Counted from the first letter of the stretch, positions 17,215 through 26,408 are shown. The stretch is 64,000 nucleotides of DNA from Roseateles noduli (GCA_002205125.1 NIOE01000002.1:558001-622000), one strand, 5' to 3'. The notes: a model not told the origin generated them from the letters alone. Made by a program: numbers and translations.

Positions 17215-18447
17215 ATGAAGATCCTCTACCACCATCGCACCGCGTCCAAGGACGGCCAGGCGGTCCACATCGAGGAGATGATCGGCTCGCTGCGCGCGCT
17301 CGGCCACGAGGTGCGCGTGGTCGCGCCCGGCGGCGAGTCCGCGCCGGAGGACAAGGCGAAGATGGGCGACGACACCGGCTGGGTGCATCGCCTGCGCGCG
17401 AAGCTGCCCAAGTTCGTCTATGAGCTGCTGGAGCTGGCGTATTCGCTGGTGGCCTACCGTCGCCTGGCGGCGGCGGCCAGGGACTTCCAGCCCGACCTGA
17501 TCTACGAGCGCTACAACCTCTTCCTGCTGAGCGGGCTGATGCTCAAGCGTCGCCTGCGCGTGCCGCTGCTGCTGGAGGTGAACGCGCCGCTGGTCGACGA
17601 GCGGACCAAGTTCGGCGGTCTGGCCCTGCCGCGCATCGCGCGCTGGGCCGAGGACACCGTCTGGCGCGGCGCCGACGCGGTGCTGCCGGTCACCAAGGTG
17701 CTGGGCACGATGGTGAGTGCGCGCGGTGTGCCGCAGGACCGGCTGGTTGTGATTCCCAACGGCATCAACGAAGAACACTTCGACGCGGCACCGTCGCCCG
17801 AAGACGCGAAACGCGCGCTCGGCTGGGACGGCGCGTTGGTGCTGGGTTTCACCGGTTTCGTGCGCGACTGGCACGGCATGGACCGCGTGATCCGCTGGAT
17901 GGCGACGGGCGCGGCGCCCGCGAATGCGCGGCTGCTGCTGGTCGGCGACGGTCCGGCGCGGGCCGACCTCGAAGCGCTGGCCGGAGAACTGAAACTCGGC
18001 GAGCGCGTGCGCTTCACCGGCGTCGTCTCGCGCGACGCGGTGCCGGCCTACGTGGCCGCCTTCGACATCGCGCTGCAGCCGGCGGTCGTCGCGTATGCGT
18101 CGCCGCTGAAGTTGTTCGAATACCTGGCGCTCGGCAAGGCCATCGTCGCGCCGAACCAGCCCAACATCGAGGAAGTGCTGGACGACGACCTCAACGCCTT
18201 GCTCTTCGATCCGACGCAGCCCGGCGCGCTGGAAGCGCTGCTGGCAAGGCTGGCCTCGGATGAGGCGCTGCGCCGCCGCCTCGGCGAGGGCGCGCGTGCG
18301 ACCATCTCCAGCCAGCACCTGACCTGGCACGGCAACGCGGAGCGCGTCGTGGCGCTGGGCCAGTCGTTGAAGGCGGGGCAGGGCGTGCCGCAAGGCCGCG
18401 CCGGCAAGCCGTCCGCCGAGGACGTCCGCCCCCGACCTGGGGCCTGA
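17215..18447 (+). CDS. glycosyltransferase family 4 protein
   Basis: A 410-residue GT-B glycosyltransferase. The N-terminus MKILYHHRTASKDGQAVHIE contains the acceptor-side glycine loop, and the donor domain shows VLGFTGFVRDWHGMDR, LLLVGDGPARADLE and LKLFEYLALGKAIVAPNQPN with the conserved Glu of GT4 enzymes. It begins 67 bases after the amidotransferase, with no good Shine-Dalgarno sequence (only GTCCCTCCGCTCCGC), so translation may be weak or coupled. The specific sugar cannot be told from sequence. Confidence 0.88.
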   Translation: MKILYHHRTASKDGQAVHIEEMIGSLRALGHEVRVVAPGGESAPEDKAKMGDDTGWVHRLRAKLPKFVYELLELAYSLVAYRRLAAAARDFQPDLIYERYNLFLLSGLMLKRRLRVPLLLEVNAPLVDERTKFGGLALPRIARWAEDTVWRGADAVLPVTKVLGTMVSARGVPQDRLVVIPNGINEEHFDAAPSPEDAKRALGWDGALVLGFTGFVRDWHGMDRVIRWMATGAAPANARLLLVGDGPARADLEALAGELKLGERVRFTGVVSRDAVPAYVAAFDIALQPAVVAYASPLKLFEYLALGKAIVAPNQPNIEEVLDDDLNALLFDPTQPGALEALLARLASDEALRRRLGEGARATISSQHLTWHGNAERVVALGQSLKAGQGVPQGRAGKPSAEDVRPRPGA

Positions 18448-18450
18448 GCC

Positions 18451-19656
18451 ATGCTGAAGCTGCTGACCTTCTCGACGCTGTATCCGAGCGCGGTGATGCC
18501 CAGCCACGGCATCTTCGTGGAGACGCGGCTGCGCCATCTGATCGCCTCGGGGCAGGCGGAGTCGCGCGTCATCGCACCGGTGCCGTGGTTCCCGCTCAAG
18601 GGCGAGCGCTTCGGCGAGTACGGCAGGTTCGCCGCGACGCCGGCGCGCGAATCGCGCCACGGGCTCGACATCACGCATCCGCGCTTCGTGCGCCTGCCCA
18701 AGGTGGGCATGAGCAGCGCGCCGTACACGCTGGCCTGGACCTTCCTGCGCGCGGCGCGGCAGCTGCAGGCCAGCGGCTACGACTTCGACCTGATCGACGC
18801 GCACTACTTCTATCCCGACGGCGTCGCCGCGGCGATGGTGGCGCGGGCCTTGAACAAGCCGGTGGTGATCACCGCGCGCGGCACCGACATCAACCTGATT
18901 CCCCAGCACGCCTTCCCGCGCAAGCTGATCCTGCGCGCGGCCGACCAGGCCGACGCGATGATCACCGTGTGCGAGGCGCTCCGGGACGAACTGGTCGCGC
19001 TGGGTGCCGATCCCGCCAAGGTGACCGCGCTGCGCAACGGCGTGGACCTGACGCTCTTCCATCCCGCCGGACGGGACGAGGCGCGGGCCGCGCTGGGGCT
19101 GACGACGGGCCGCTTCACGCTCGCCTCGGTCGGTCACCTGATCGAACGCAAGGGCCATGAGCTGGTCATCGGCGCGCTGGCCGAACTGCCCGACGTCGAC
19201 CTGCTGATCGCCGGCGCGGGCCCGGAGGAGGGCGCCTTGCGCCGCCTGGCCGAATCGCTGGGCGTGAGCGCGCGCGTGCGTTTCCTGGGCGCGCTGCCGC
19301 AGGCGCGGCTGCGCGAGGTCTACGTGGGCGTGGACGCGCTGGTGCTGGCGTCCAGCCGCGAAGGCTGGGCCAACGTGCTGCTGGAGGCGATGGCCTGCGG
19401 CACGCCGGTGGCGGCGTCCAACGTGTGGGGCACGCCCGAAGTCGTGGCCAGCCCCGAGGCCGGCGAGCTGATGCCCGCACGGACCGCGGTCGGCGTGGCC
19501 GAGGCGGTGCGCCGGCTGCGCGCGTCGCCCCGCGACCGCGCGGCGACCCGGCGCTACGCCGAGCGCTTCAGCTGGGATGCGACGACGCAAGGCCAGCTCG
19601 ACCTGTTCCACCGCATCCTGGCCGCGCGGCGGTCGCCGGAGCTGCGCCATGCGTGA
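18451..19656 (+). CDS. glycosyltransferase family 4 protein
   Basis: A 401-residue GT-B glycosyltransferase, 3 bases after the previous one. It opens LLTFSTLYPSAVMPSHGIFV, a form common in exopolysaccharide GT4 enzymes, with KPVVITARGTDINLIP in the acceptor domain and the catalytic E-x7-E in SREGWANVLLEAMACGTPVA. Its last 8 bases overlap the O-ligase gene, so the two are co-translated. Donor and acceptor are unknown. Confidence 0.9.
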   Translation: MLKLLTFSTLYPSAVMPSHGIFVETRLRHLIASGQAESRVIAPVPWFPLKGERFGEYGRFAATPARESRHGLDITHPRFVRLPKVGMSSAPYTLAWTFLRAARQLQASGYDFDLIDAHYFYPDGVAAAMVARALNKPVVITARGTDINLIPQHAFPRKLILRAADQADAMITVCEALRDELVALGADPAKVTALRNGVDLTLFHPAGRDEARAALGLTTGRFTLASVGHLIERKGHELVIGALAELPDVDLLIAGAGPEEGALRRLAESLGVSARVRFLGALPQARLREVYVGVDALVLASSREGWANVLLEAMACGTPVAASNVWGTPEVVASPEAGELMPARTAVGVAEAVRRLRASPRDRAATRRYAERFSWDATTQGQLDLFHRILAARRSPELRHA

Positions 19657-20965
19657 CCTGCTGATGCTGGGCCTGTTCGTGGCCCTGATCTACAAGACCT
19701 TCAAGGACCCGATCTGGGGCGTGCTGGGCTGGGTGTGGATGGGGGTGATGAACCCGCACCGGCTGGCCTACGGCTTCGCGCACGATGCGCCGTGGTCCAT
19801 GGTGATCGCGCTGGCGCTGTTCGCGAGCCTGATCGTGCACCGCGACAAGCTGGTCAAGTTCCCGGTCAACGCGGTGACCATCCTGCTGTCGATCTGGATC
19901 CTGTGGATCGGCGTGTCGCCGCTGCTGTTCTCCTTCTATCCGGACAAGGAGATGCACTTCTGGTCGCGCGCCTTCAAGGTGCTGCTGATGGTGCTGGTGT
20001 CGCTGCTGGTGGTGAAGCGGCGGCGCGACCTGGACTGGCTGGTGCTGGTGCTGGTGATCTCGATCGGCTACTACGGCATCAAGGGCGGCGTGTTCACGGT
20101 GCTGTCCGGCGGCTCGGCGCGGGTGTGGGGGCCGGAGGGCTCCTTCATCGAGGACAACAACTCGCTGGCGCTGGCGACCATCATGACGGTGCCGCTGATC
20201 CGCTACCTGCAGCTGCAGGCGACCAAGCGCTGGCAGCGCCACCTGGCGGCCGGGGCGATGCTGCTGTGCATGGCGTCGGCGGTGGGCTCGCAGTCGCGCG
20301 GCGCCTTCCTGGCGATCCTCACGATGTCCTTCTTCATGTGGATGAAGAGCCGCAACAAGCTGCCGCTGGCGCTGGTGGTGCTGGTGGCCCTGCCGCTGAT
20401 CTTCGTGTTCATGCCCGAAAGCTGGACCGACCGCATGGAGACCATCAAGACCTACGACCAGGATTCGTCGGCGATGGGGCGGATCAATGCGTGGCAGATG
20501 GCGTGGCGGCTGGCGCTGGACCTGTTCCCGTTCGGCGGGGGCTTCACGGTGGCGGGGCAGGCGGTGTTCGCGAAGTACGCGCCCGATCCGACGGTGCCCT
20601 TGACGGCGCACAGCATCTACTTCCAGGCGCTGGGCGAGCACGGCTTCATGGGGCTGTTCCTGTTCGTGGGCATCTTCGTGACGACCTGGCGGCTGGCGAG
20701 CGCGACCATCCGCGCCGCCAAGGACCATCCGGATCTCCAATGGGCACGGGACCTGGCGGCGATGAGCCAGGTGGGCCTGATCGGATACGCGACCGGCGGG
20801 GCCTTCCTGAGCCTGGTGTACTTCGACCTGCCGTACTACCTCGTGCTGATCGTGGTGGTGGTGAACCGTGTCGTCGTCGCGGAGGTGGCCGACCGGAAGA
20901 AGGCGGCGGTCGCCGCAGGGCAGGTGCCGCGCGACGTGCATTCGCCGTACTGGGGAGGCACCTGA
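19649..20965 (+). CDS. exosortase A-associated O-antigen ligase-like protein
   Basis: A 438-residue polytopic inner-membrane protein of the WaaL/PglL-like ligase family (TIGR03097 type). It opens MRDLLMLGLFVALIYKTFKD, followed by about ten hydrophobic helices and a large periplasmic loop near residues 255-330 (PESWTDRMETIKTYDQDSS ... AHSIYFQALGEHGFMG), which holds the conserved H-x-x-Y/Q pattern of ligases. It would transfer lipid-linked glycan to protein or another acceptor, possibly PEP-CTERM proteins whose mature regions are Ser/Thr-rich (inference). The ATG at 19649 lies inside the end of the upstream gene; the longer frame from 19577 is not membrane-like. Confidence 0.88.
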   Translation: MRDLLMLGLFVALIYKTFKDPIWGVLGWVWMGVMNPHRLAYGFAHDAPWSMVIALALFASLIVHRDKLVKFPVNAVTILLSIWILWIGVSPLLFSFYPDKEMHFWSRAFKVLLMVLVSLLVVKRRRDLDWLVLVLVISIGYYGIKGGVFTVLSGGSARVWGPEGSFIEDNNSLALATIMTVPLIRYLQLQATKRWQRHLAAGAMLLCMASAVGSQSRGAFLAILTMSFFMWMKSRNKLPLALVVLVALPLIFVFMPESWTDRMETIKTYDQDSSAMGRINAWQMAWRLALDLFPFGGGFTVAGQAVFAKYAPDPTVPLTAHSIYFQALGEHGFMGLFLFVGIFVTTWRLASATIRAAKDHPDLQWARDLAAMSQVGLIGYATGGAFLSLVYFDLPYYLVLIVVVVNRVVVAEVADRKKAAVAAGQVPRDVHSPYWGGT

Positions 20966-21927
20966 TGCTGGCGTCGCTGAGCCTGCTCGGCTGGCCGCGG
21001 GGCGAGCCCGCGCTGAGCATCCTGATCTACCACCGCGTGCTGCCCGCGCCCGACGCGATGCGGCCGGGCGAGATCGACGCCGAGCGCTTCGAGGCGCAGG
21101 TGTCCTTCCTGGCGAAGCACTTCTCGCTGATGACGGTCAGCGACGCGGCGCTCGCGCTGCGCGAAGGCCGTCTGCCGCGCCGCGCGGCCTGCATCACCTT
21201 CGACGACGGTTACGCGGACAACTGGACGGTGGCGCATCCGATCCTGGCCCGTCACGACGCGCGGGCGACCATCTACATCGCGACCGGCTACCTGAACGGC
21301 GGCCGCATGTTCAGCGACACGGTGATCGAGTTCGTGCGCCGCGTGCCGGGACCGGTGCTGGACCTGTCCCCGGTCGGCATGGGCGTGCATCCGGTGGCGA
21401 CGGACGAGGAGCGCCTGAAGGCTGTCTCGGCGCTGCAGGTGCAGCTGAAGTACCTGGCGCCGGAGGAACGCGATGCGCAGGTGCGCCGGATGCTGGCGGC
21501 GCAGCCGGTCGGCGCGCTGCCGGACGACCTGATGCTCACGGATGCGCAACTGAGGCAACTGGCCGATGCGGGCCACGAGATCGGCGGGCACACGGTGGAC
21601 CACACGGTGCTGACGACGCTGTCGCCCGACGATGCGCGTGCGCAGGTGCAGGCGGGTCGCGATCACCTCGCGGCGCTGCTGGGGCGCCCGGTGCGCAGCT
21701 TCGCCTACCCGAACGGTCGACCGGTGCGCGACTACGACGCCGGACATCCGGCGATGCTGCGGGAGCTCGGCTTCGAGGCGGCGGTCAGCACCTCGCCGGG
21801 TGTGGCGCTGCCGGGCGCCGATCCGTTCCAGCTGCCGCGCTACACGCCGTGGGGCAACTCCACCGCGATGTTTGCGGCGCGGATGATGCGCAACGCGCGC
21901 ATGGGCGGACCCGCGGCCGTCGTCTGA
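20965..21927 (+). CDS. polysaccharide deacetylase family protein
   Basis: A 320-residue carbohydrate esterase family 4 (NodB) protein. The catalytic metal motifs are TFDDGYADNW (Asp pair, near residues 75-84) and GHEIGGHTVDHT (two histidines), followed by the RSFAYPNG motif and a final LPRYTPWG. It differs from the DUF3473 enzyme at 9072 and has no clear signal peptide. The start is shared with the stop of the ligase gene (TGATG). It is the last gene of the plus-strand operon. Confidence 0.92.
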   Translation: MLASLSLLGWPRGEPALSILIYHRVLPAPDAMRPGEIDAERFEAQVSFLAKHFSLMTVSDAALALREGRLPRRAACITFDDGYADNWTVAHPILARHDARATIYIATGYLNGGRMFSDTVIEFVRRVPGPVLDLSPVGMGVHPVATDEERLKAVSALQVQLKYLAPEERDAQVRRMLAAQPVGALPDDLMLTDAQLRQLADAGHEIGGHTVDHTVLTTLSPDDARAQVQAGRDHLAALLGRPVRSFAYPNGRPVRDYDAGHPAMLRELGFEAAVSTSPGVALPGADPFQLPRYTPWGNSTAMFAARMMRNARMGGPAAVV

Positions 21928-21932
21928 GCAAG

Positions 21933-21954
21933 GCCGGCACCTTCGGTTGCCGGT
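21933..21954 (+). terminator. hairpin after the exopolysaccharide operon
   Basis: CCGGCA-CC and GG-TTGCCGG pair around a TTC loop directly after the deacetylase stop. There is no T-run, so this may be a weak or rho-assisted terminator. Confidence 0.35.
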
Positions 21955-22082
21955 CGACAAACACCCCCCAAAAGATTCCCGCCGGTTCGTGGGCGCGGCG
22001 CAACGACTGACCCCGTTTCGCCGGCTCCGCTGAAATTCGACGTGTTCGGACGGGCTAAGAATTTGTGGTCTGGAGGTGTTCC

Positions 22083-23348
22083 ATGCTGCAAATGATTGAT
22101 CGTGTGCTCGACCGCTTTCGCGGCGTCCCCCGTCCCGATGTCCGTGGGATCGCCCCCGCGGATGCGGTCATCTTTCGTCGTCCGGAACTCGCGAGCAGGA
22201 TGGCGTCCGAGTTGATGTCCTACCACCATGCGTCCGGGCTGTTCCTGACCGCACCGCGCCGCACGGGCAAGTCGACGTTCATCCGTCATGACCTGAAGCC
22301 GGCGCTTGAACGGGAACATCGTGCACTGGTGCTTTACGCGGATCTATGGGGACGGCGAAACGAAGACCCGGGAGCAGTGATCATCGAATTGATCAATCAG
22401 GCACTGCAGTCCCATGAAAGTCGTGCGCGGCGCGCGCTCGGTCGCCTCAGCCTCTCGCGTTTCAAGGCGCCGGGTGTGGAATGGGAACTCAAGAAGCAGC
22501 GAGGTGAGCGTGAGCCGTCGTTGAGTGACTTGCTGGGACGCTTGTCCGACCTGGCAGGGCAGACCGTGGTGCTCGTGGTCGACGAGGTTCAGCAGACGCA
22601 AGCGACCAACTTGGGGCGCGACGTGCTCTACATGCTCAAGTCGGCGCGCGACGAGTTGAATGGAGGCGCCGGACTGAAGTTCCGTTTCCTCGCGACGGGC
22701 TCTCACAACGAGAAGATTCAATGTCTGGTCAGTGACAAGCATCAGGCGTTCTACATGGCGCCTTTGGAGGTATTGCCGACACTGAGGGAGGAAGCCTATT
22801 TCCTGTGGGCTCGCGGCCTTCACGGTCACGGTTTCAGGCCGGCGCTGTCCGCGATGGCGCGCGCTTTCGAGATCTGTCTGCGTCGACCTGAACCATTCCA
22901 TCAGGCCTGCCGAGGGGCCGCGGCGATGGGGCATCTCGGTACTGAGATGCAGGAGCAGATGCTGCTTTGTCTCGCCCGCGAGCAGATCGACGCCGAGAAG
23001 TGCAAGCTCTACAACCGGCTTCAACCGTTGAAGCTGCTGGACCAGGCATTGCTTCGAATGCTGGCGGAGGACGGCCTGGAGTTCGGTCCCTATTTCCCAG
23101 CGGCAAGGCAGCGCTTGATGGCGATGTTCTCGGTTCTTCCGGATCACTGTGTGCCGGAGGTGTCGGAAACGTCCATCGAGCTGGCGCTACAGCGTCTGTG
23201 CCAGTCAAAACTCGTGTGGCGCGGTGATGGCCCCTATGCGTTGGAAGAGAGTCAGTTCGCGCAATGGCTTCTGGAGCGGGAGCCCGTCGTCGTCGCGCCG
23301 ACACCGGCTGGCCTGCTGCTCCGCGGGCCGGCTGCCAACGCTGCGTGA
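22083..23348 (+). CDS. P-loop AAA-type ATPase, first of a tandem pair
   Basis: A 421-residue ATPase of uncharacterised function. Walker A is APRRTGKST (about residues 60-68), Walker B VVLVVDEVQQ, and a sensor-like strand reads FLATGSHNEKI followed by KHQAFYM. The C-terminal 100 residues look like a winged helix (LLDQALLRMLAEDGLEFGPY ... LQRLCQSKLVWRGDG ... FAQWLLE), as in archaeal-type and STAND-like ATPases. ATG 22083 is chosen because GGAGGT ends 6 bases upstream; a GTG at 22065 lacks this. It shares the fold and key motifs with the next gene. Its GC is lower than its neighbours (line 22381-22440 counts 35/60 G+C against 45/60 at 20221-20280), suggesting transfer or a different history. No signal or membrane segment. 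Confidence 0.82.
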   Translation: MLQMIDRVLDRFRGVPRPDVRGIAPADAVIFRRPELASRMASELMSYHHASGLFLTAPRRTGKSTFIRHDLKPALEREHRALVLYADLWGRRNEDPGAVIIELINQALQSHESRARRALGRLSLSRFKAPGVEWELKKQRGEREPSLSDLLGRLSDLAGQTVVLVVDEVQQTQATNLGRDVLYMLKSARDELNGGAGLKFRFLATGSHNEKIQCLVSDKHQAFYMAPLEVLPTLREEAYFLWARGLHGHGFRPALSAMARAFEICLRRPEPFHQACRGAAAMGHLGTEMQEQMLLCLAREQIDAEKCKLYNRLQPLKLLDQALLRMLAEDGLEFGPYFPAARQRLMAMFSVLPDHCVPEVSETSIELALQRLCQSKLVWRGDGPYALEESQFAQWLLEREPVVVAPTPAGLLLRGPAANAA

Positions 23349-23362
23349 GACGGGGTGTATGC

Positions 23363-24634
23363 ATGTCGCGATTCCCCGAAGTCCCATTCCGACGGGCCGA
23401 GGCCCTGCCTCGCGCCAAGGCCAAAATTCCTGCCGACCTGTTCCACCGACGCGAACTCGCACTGTCGTTCGCCGACGCCCTGATGTCCGCCGTCGGCCGA
23501 AAGGGCATGCTCCTCAGCGGGCCGCGTCAGATTGGAAAGAGCACCTTCGTGCAGTGGGACCTCATCCCGGTCCTGGAAGAGGTGCATGACGCCCATGTCG
23601 TCTACATCGACCTCGCGGTCGACCTGGAAGTGGATCCCTCCGTGTCCATCCCCCTGGCGTTGCGCGACGAGGTCCGCGCGTTCGATGGGCTCGTCATGCG
23701 CATGGCCCGTGGTCTGGGGCTGACCAACATCCGGCTCGGCGGACTGGAGATGGCGGTGGAACAGGCGCAGTCCACGTACTCAAAGCGCACCTTCGGATTG
23801 CTCCAGACCCTGGCACGAGCCTGCAGGCGCCCACTGGTGATCGTTCTGGACGAAGTGCAGCTCTGCCAGCAGAGCGATCCGGCACGTCGCGTGCTGGCGT
23901 CGCTGACGCGGAGCGCCATCCGGTTGAATCGGGAGGGCCTCGTCGTTCGCGTCCTGGCGACCGGTTCGCACGCGCACAAGCTGCGCAAGCTCGTGGCCAA
24001 CAAGCAGGAGGCGTTCTACAGCGCTCACGTGCGGGCCTTGCCCCGCCTCGGAGATGACTTCGTCGATTGGGTGCGAGCACGACTGGCGCCGCGTTGCCGC
24101 CCGGATGCGGATCTGATGGTGCGTGGGTTCGATACCCTTCTACATCGACCGCTGGAGCTGATGGATGTGTGCGATGCCTTGCGCGATACCGGCGTGCGCT
24201 CGCAGTCCGCTGCGGATCAGGTCTACCAGTTGCTCGTCGATGAACGATCGACGGAAGGGCGCGAGCAACTCATCGCCAGGATGCGAACGCTGTCCGCACT
24301 GGAGTTGGCCCTGGTGCGGGTGATGGCGGAGACCGGGCCGCGATTCGCACCCCACCTGATGTGGTGCAAGCAGCGGACTGCGGCGTTGATCGAGGTGATG
24401 CAGGGCGTGCCGCCGGGCAACTCGCCGTCCACGTCGGAGATCGATGCGGCGCTGGATGGCTTGGCCGGCAAGGAGATCATCTGGCGCGGCCTGGGCTTCG
24501 CGTTCGAGGAGCAGCGCTATGCCGCATGGATTCTCGCGATGAATCCCGCGACCGACTTCCAGGTGGAGTTCGACGAGTCTTCGGCGATGCCGGGCGAAAG
24601 ACCCGGTCTGATCGCCCCCGCGCTGCTCTCTTGA
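23363..24634 (+). CDS. P-loop AAA-type ATPase, second of a tandem pair
   Basis: A 423-residue paralogue of the preceding protein, 14 bases downstream. Walker A GPRQIGKST, Walker B LVIVLDEVQ, and the matching VLATGSHAHKLRKLVANKQEAFY block occupy the same positions as in the first protein; the C-terminal winged-helix-like part (LSALELALVRVMAETGPRFAPH ... LAGKEIIWRGLGFAFEEQRYAAWIL) also aligns by eye. The middle differs, so the two probably form a heteromeric ATPase rather than being a recent copy. No nuclease, toxin or receptor domain is visible in either. Convergent with the asparagine-synthetase-like gene, 7 bases apart. Confidence 0.82.
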   Translation: MSRFPEVPFRRAEALPRAKAKIPADLFHRRELALSFADALMSAVGRKGMLLSGPRQIGKSTFVQWDLIPVLEEVHDAHVVYIDLAVDLEVDPSVSIPLALRDEVRAFDGLVMRMARGLGLTNIRLGGLEMAVEQAQSTYSKRTFGLLQTLARACRRPLVIVLDEVQLCQQSDPARRVLASLTRSAIRLNREGLVVRVLATGSHAHKLRKLVANKQEAFYSAHVRALPRLGDDFVDWVRARLAPRCRPDADLMVRGFDTLLHRPLELMDVCDALRDTGVRSQSAADQVYQLLVDERSTEGREQLIARMRTLSALELALVRVMAETGPRFAPHLMWCKQRTAALIEVMQGVPPGNSPSTSEIDAALDGLAGKEIIWRGLGFAFEEQRYAAWILAMNPATDFQVEFDESSAMPGERPGLIAPALLS

Positions 24635-24641
24635 ACCGCGC

Positions 24642-26306
24642 TCACACCCGGTAGTTCGGCCGCCGCCCTCTGAGCCACTGCTCCAGCATCATCAGGATCC
24701 ACACCATCTCGCCGTAGTACCCGGGGTGTTCCGGCAGCCGCTCCTTGAGCAGGCTCTGGATGAACTGCGGCCGGACGATGCCGCGGGTGGACAGGCTGCC
24801 CAGCGAGTCCTCGGCCAGCGCGCGCAGGTTGGCGTCGCGCGTGGCCCAGACGCCGAAGGGCAGGCCGAAGCCCTGCTTCTTCTTGACGATGATCTCGTCG
24901 GGCAGGAAGCCGCGCAGCGCCTCCTTGAAGAACCAGCGCAGCTGCAGGCCCTTGAGCTTGTAGTCCGCCGGCAGTCGCTCGGAGAAGGCCAGCAGCTCGT
25001 CGTCCAGCATCGGGAAGCCGACCGAGGTGCCCGCCAGTCGCGTCGTGCCCACGACCTTGGGCAGGTCGGTGTCGGCCAGCGTGTAGCGCCAGTCGAAGGC
25101 CAGCATCCGGTCGACCAGCTTGCCGGACTTCAAGCCGCCCCACACCTGGCGCTGCTGCTTCTGCGGCCCCAGCGGGTCCACGCGGCGCAGGAAATCGGTC
25201 TCCAGCACGTCGGCCATGCCCAGGCGCGTCAGCAGGTTGTAGCTCTGCAGACGGTCGGGCATCGGCACGCGCGCCTGGTCGATGTAGCTCGCGCCCTTCT
25301 TCAGCAGCGGCAGCTTGCCGACCGGCGAGCCGAACACGGGCTGCAGCACGTAGTCACGCAGCGGCCCCGGCACGTTGTCGTACCAGGAGAACACCGTCTG
25401 CTTCGCATACCGCGTGTTGCCGCCGAAGAGCTCGTCGCCGCCGTCGCCGGCCAGCAGGTGCCGCACGCCGTTGTCGTAGGCGCGGCGGGCGCAGTAGTAG
25501 GCCGGCAGCGCCGAGCTGTTGCCGAAGGGCTGGTCGTAGTGGGTCGCGACCTTCGCAATCCCGTCGACCAGGTCCTTGGGCGTCACGTAGTACTCGTGGT
25601 GCCGGGCGCCGAAGTGCTTGGCCGCGATGCGCGCGAAGGCCATCTCGTCGTAGCCCTCGGCCTCGAAGCCGATCGAGTAGGTGTCCGCGGGGCGCCCGGC
25701 GACGCGGCTCAACATGCCCGCGACCGTCGAGCTGTCCGTGCCGCCGCTCAGGAAGCAGGCGGCGTCCGGCGCGTGCATGGCGCGCTGCACGGAGCGCTGC
25801 AGGATCTCCTTGAACTCGACCTTCAGGTCTTCGAGCTTCGGTGCCGGATCGGCGCGGAAGGTCGGTGTCCAGTAGGGCATCACGCGCAGCTCGCCGCGCT
25901 CGAAGATCGCCACGTGCCCGGGCGGCAGCCGGAAGATGTTGCGGAACACCGTGCGCGGGGACGGGATCACGTGGAAGTAGAGGTAGTCGAACAACGCCTG
26001 CGGGTCGAGGTCGACGTCGTCGCCGGCCAGGTCGTCCGCACGGGTCGCGAACTGCAGTTCATGGCCGACGATGCGATAGCACAGCGGCTCGATGCCGAAG
26101 CGGTCCGTCGCCAGCAGCGTGCGTCCGCCGGGTTGGCGCCACGCCACCGAGAAGCGTCCGCCGACCTGGGCCAGCGCCGGTGCCGGGTTGCTCGCCGACA
26201 GCAGCGTCTGCCACGCGGCGTCGCGTTGCGCGGCCGGGGCGTCGGCGGGCAGGCCCGGCAGCACCGGTTGGCCCGTGGAGAGGAAAGTGGCGGTGCTCGT
26301 CGTCAT
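24642..26306 (-). CDS. asparagine-synthetase-like protein lacking the glutaminase nucleophile
   Basis: A 554-residue relative of asparagine synthetase B. The C-terminal ATP-pyrophosphatase domain is complete: PP-loop SGGTDSSTVAG, LLAGDGGDELFGGNTRYAKQ, and KKKQGFGLPFG. The N-terminal domain keeps only its second half (GGRFSVAWRQ ... LLATDRFGIEPLCYR); the Met-Cys-Gly start, the HRGPD and NGEIYN motifs are missing. It therefore cannot hydrolyse glutamine in the usual way and may use free ammonia, or like beta-lactam synthetase activate a carboxylate for an internal amine. The start at 26306 (MTTSTATF) has no strong ribosome site; the in-frame extension upstream is proline/arginine-rich and contains no nucleophile motif. 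Confidence 0.85.
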   Translation of the reverse strand: MTTSTATFLSTGQPVLPGLPADAPAAQRDAAWQTLLSASNPAPALAQVGGRFSVAWRQPGGRTLLATDRFGIEPLCYRIVGHELQFATRADDLAGDDVDLDPQALFDYLYFHVIPSPRTVFRNIFRLPPGHVAIFERGELRVMPYWTPTFRADPAPKLEDLKVEFKEILQRSVQRAMHAPDAACFLSGGTDSSTVAGMLSRVAGRPADTYSIGFEAEGYDEMAFARIAAKHFGARHHEYYVTPKDLVDGIAKVATHYDQPFGNSSALPAYYCARRAYDNGVRHLLAGDGGDELFGGNTRYAKQTVFSWYDNVPGPLRDYVLQPVFGSPVGKLPLLKKGASYIDQARVPMPDRLQSYNLLTRLGMADVLETDFLRRVDPLGPQKQQRQVWGGLKSGKLVDRMLAFDWRYTLADTDLPKVVGTTRLAGTSVGFPMLDDELLAFSERLPADYKLKGLQLRWFFKEALRGFLPDEIIVKKKQGFGLPFGVWATRDANLRALAEDSLGSLSTRGIVRPQFIQSLLKERLPEHPGYYGEMVWILMMLEQWLRGRRPNYRV

Positions 26307-26375
26307 CGTTGTGTACGGACCGGCGATGCGGCCAGGAGGCAGTGAGGCAATGAAGCGGTGAGGCAGTGAGGGAGG

Positions 26376-26408
26376 AAAAGGGGGCGCCACGCGGCGCGGA
26401 GCGCCCCC
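26376..26408 (-). terminator. terminator-like hairpin in the leader of the asparagine-synthetase-like gene
   Basis: Perfect 8-bp stem GGGGGCGC/GCGCCCCC (26380-26387/26401-26408), followed on the minus strand by TTTT (26379-26376). It lies 70 bases upstream of the ATG at 26306 in the divergent intergenic region, where no minus-strand gene precedes it, so it may be an attenuator or leader structure. Confidence 0.4.
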
